NCBI GenBank assembly: GCA_023139255.1
Contig: JAGLNY010000098.1
Location: forward strand, 1-6,143
Direction of reading: 5' to 3'
Source: Spirochaetales bacterium
Lineage (GTDB): Bacteria > Spirochaetota > Spirochaetia > JABMQR01
DNA: 6,143 nucleotides
The translations under genes were made by a program, and so were the position numbers. Positions 5,356-6,143 of the stretch are shown one piece after another. The notes beneath the pieces were generated by a model. That model saw only the letters and a list, made by a program, of their open reading frames with translations. It was not told the origin of the DNA and made no database searches. Within the stretch, counting starts at the first letter, position 1; each line of letters opens with the position of its first letter.

Positions 5356-6143
5356 ATGAAAAAACGCAATTCTATTCTCTATATTGGGCTGGTAACCTTT
5401 TTTCTGGTTTTATCAGCTGTTATCTCAATCCCCCTAACCAATTTACTTGAGAATCAAGCTCTGTCCTTCGCAAATAGATATATTAATACAGTTGAAGAAT
5501 TACTGAATTCTGATATTTCCTTCACTTTGGCAGATAAAGCTGTACTTAGGCACATTAAGCTTACAGATGTAATAATTCATGATCGTTCTGTTTCACGAAA
5601 TAAAATTATAGAAATTCAGGAATTGATGATTGATTATAATCTGCTCCAGCTTTTATTTGATAAAAAAGCAGGTTCATATCCAATTACCATTACCGTACAG
5701 AATATGAGAGGTGTCCTGCATGATTCGGAGCTGAATAGAGTTTTAACAATAATAGAGGAACAATCACAAAGTAATGATCTGGTTAGTAATTCAAAATTAC
5801 TGCAAAACACGGTGCTTAACATTAATTTTCAAAAGACTGATTTGGAAATATCCTTTCGTAATACAGTTACTATAGTGAACAATCTCAATCTTGAAGCAAA
5901 AGTTGACGGCATACAATTTACAGAAGCATATATATCAGCAGATACTATGAGAACAAATTTTTATAGCCCCAAATTCCCGTTTAATGTAGTAGGGACTGTA
6001 AGCTTGAATAACACAACCTTTAACATACATAAAAATGATGTATTGTTTGATTTTATCATTAAGGCTTCTAACGCAGAAATTCAAGCAAACGATACTACTC
6101 AAACAAATGCCTCTTTGAGCACTATTAATTTGAAAGGGGCATT
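5356..6143 (+). CDS. Probable TamB/AsmA-like membrane-anchored protein, N-terminal part; 3' end outside window
   Basis: A frame open from the ATG at 5356 to the right edge, with 262 residues visible and no stop. It begins MKKRNS, followed by a hydrophobic segment (residues 7-27) that fits an uncleaved signal anchor or signal peptide. The rest would lie in the periplasm. After a helical stretch (about 28-52) comes SFTLADKAVLRHIKLTDVIIHD (55-76), then IIEIQELMIDYNLLQLL (84-100). This pattern of beta-strand pairs (a function-of-membrane-distance repeat, then a line with a short leader and 'L' positions) is typical of the N-terminus of AsmA/TamB proteins, which are long beta-rich bridges moving lipids, or aiding outer membrane protein assembly, between the two membranes. 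From about 110 on the sequence is beta-rich with many Asn, Thr and Ile and no cysteines. No catalytic motif is visible. The ribosome binding site is weak. The family call rests on pattern recognition only; another large periplasmic protein is possible. Confidence 0.6.
   Translation, partial: MKKRNSILYIGLVTFFLVLSAVISIPLTNLLENQALSFANRYINTVEELLNSDISFTLADKAVLRHIKLTDVIIHDRSVSRNKIIEIQELMIDYNLLQLLFDKKAGSYPITITVQNMRGVLHDSELNRVLTIIEEQSQSNDLVSNSKLLQNTVLNINFQKTDLEISFRNTVTIVNNLNLEAKVDGIQFTEAYISADTMRTNFYSPKFPFNVVGTVSLNNTTFNIHKNDVLFDFIIKASNAEIQANDTTQTNASLSTINLKGA

Noticed and set aside
5342..5356. A four-codon frame (ATG ATA GAA ATA TAA) whose stop overlaps the ATG at 5356
   Set aside because: It is too short and has no ribosome binding site. 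The TAATG overlap is most likely coincidence in AT-rich sequence, although translational coupling cannot be excluded.
1..6143. CRISPR arrays, tRNA or rRNA genes, insertion sequences, riboswitches, toxin-antitoxin or phage defence genes
   Set aside because: I saw no direct repeats with regular spacing, no tRNA-like cloverleaf, no transposase motif and no unexplained gap longer than 90 bases.

Overview
This is an ordinary, well-conserved bacterial chromosomal segment. It is moderately AT-rich by eye, densely coded, and holds eight protein-coding genes, two of them cut by the window edges. The long outer-membrane-biogenesis-type gene at the right end, with features of a TamB/AsmA-like protein, points to a diderm bacterium. 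The arrangement yebC-ruvC-ruvA-ruvB-queA, with a thymidylate kinase close by, together with the protein style, makes a spirochaete (Spirochaetales-like) my best guess. That is inference from gene content and recalled family features, not a search result.

Layout, left to right. Bases 2-685 (+) hold the C-terminal part of a HemW-type radical SAM protein. A 45-base gap follows, then a tight run on the + strand: yebC (731-1474), ruvC (1481-1969), ruvA (1971-2603), ruvB (2605-3657) and queA (3632-4654). Gaps are 6, 1 and 1 bases, then a 26-base overlap, so these five genes are almost certainly one operon. A thymidylate kinase gene, tmk (4627-5265, - strand), converges on queA and overlaps its last 28 bases. 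A 90-base, extremely AT-rich divergent region (5266-5355) separates tmk from a + strand gene that begins at 5356 and is still open at the right edge. Its visible 262 residues look like the membrane-anchored N-terminus of an AsmA/TamB-like protein.

Functionally, RuvA, RuvB and RuvC are the complete Holliday-junction branch-migration and resolution machinery, all apparently intact. YebC is a translation/regulatory protein that travels with ruvC in many bacteria. QueA makes the queuosine precursor in tRNA. Tmk supplies dTDP for DNA synthesis. There is no sign of mobile elements, CRISPR, RNA genes, phage genes or toxin-antitoxin modules.

I found no undescribed system. The points most worth a second look are the thymidylate kinase P-loop, whose usual lysine is a threonine; the tail-to-tail queA/tmk overlap with no room for a terminator; and the edge-truncated TamB-like gene with its AT-rich divergent promoter region.
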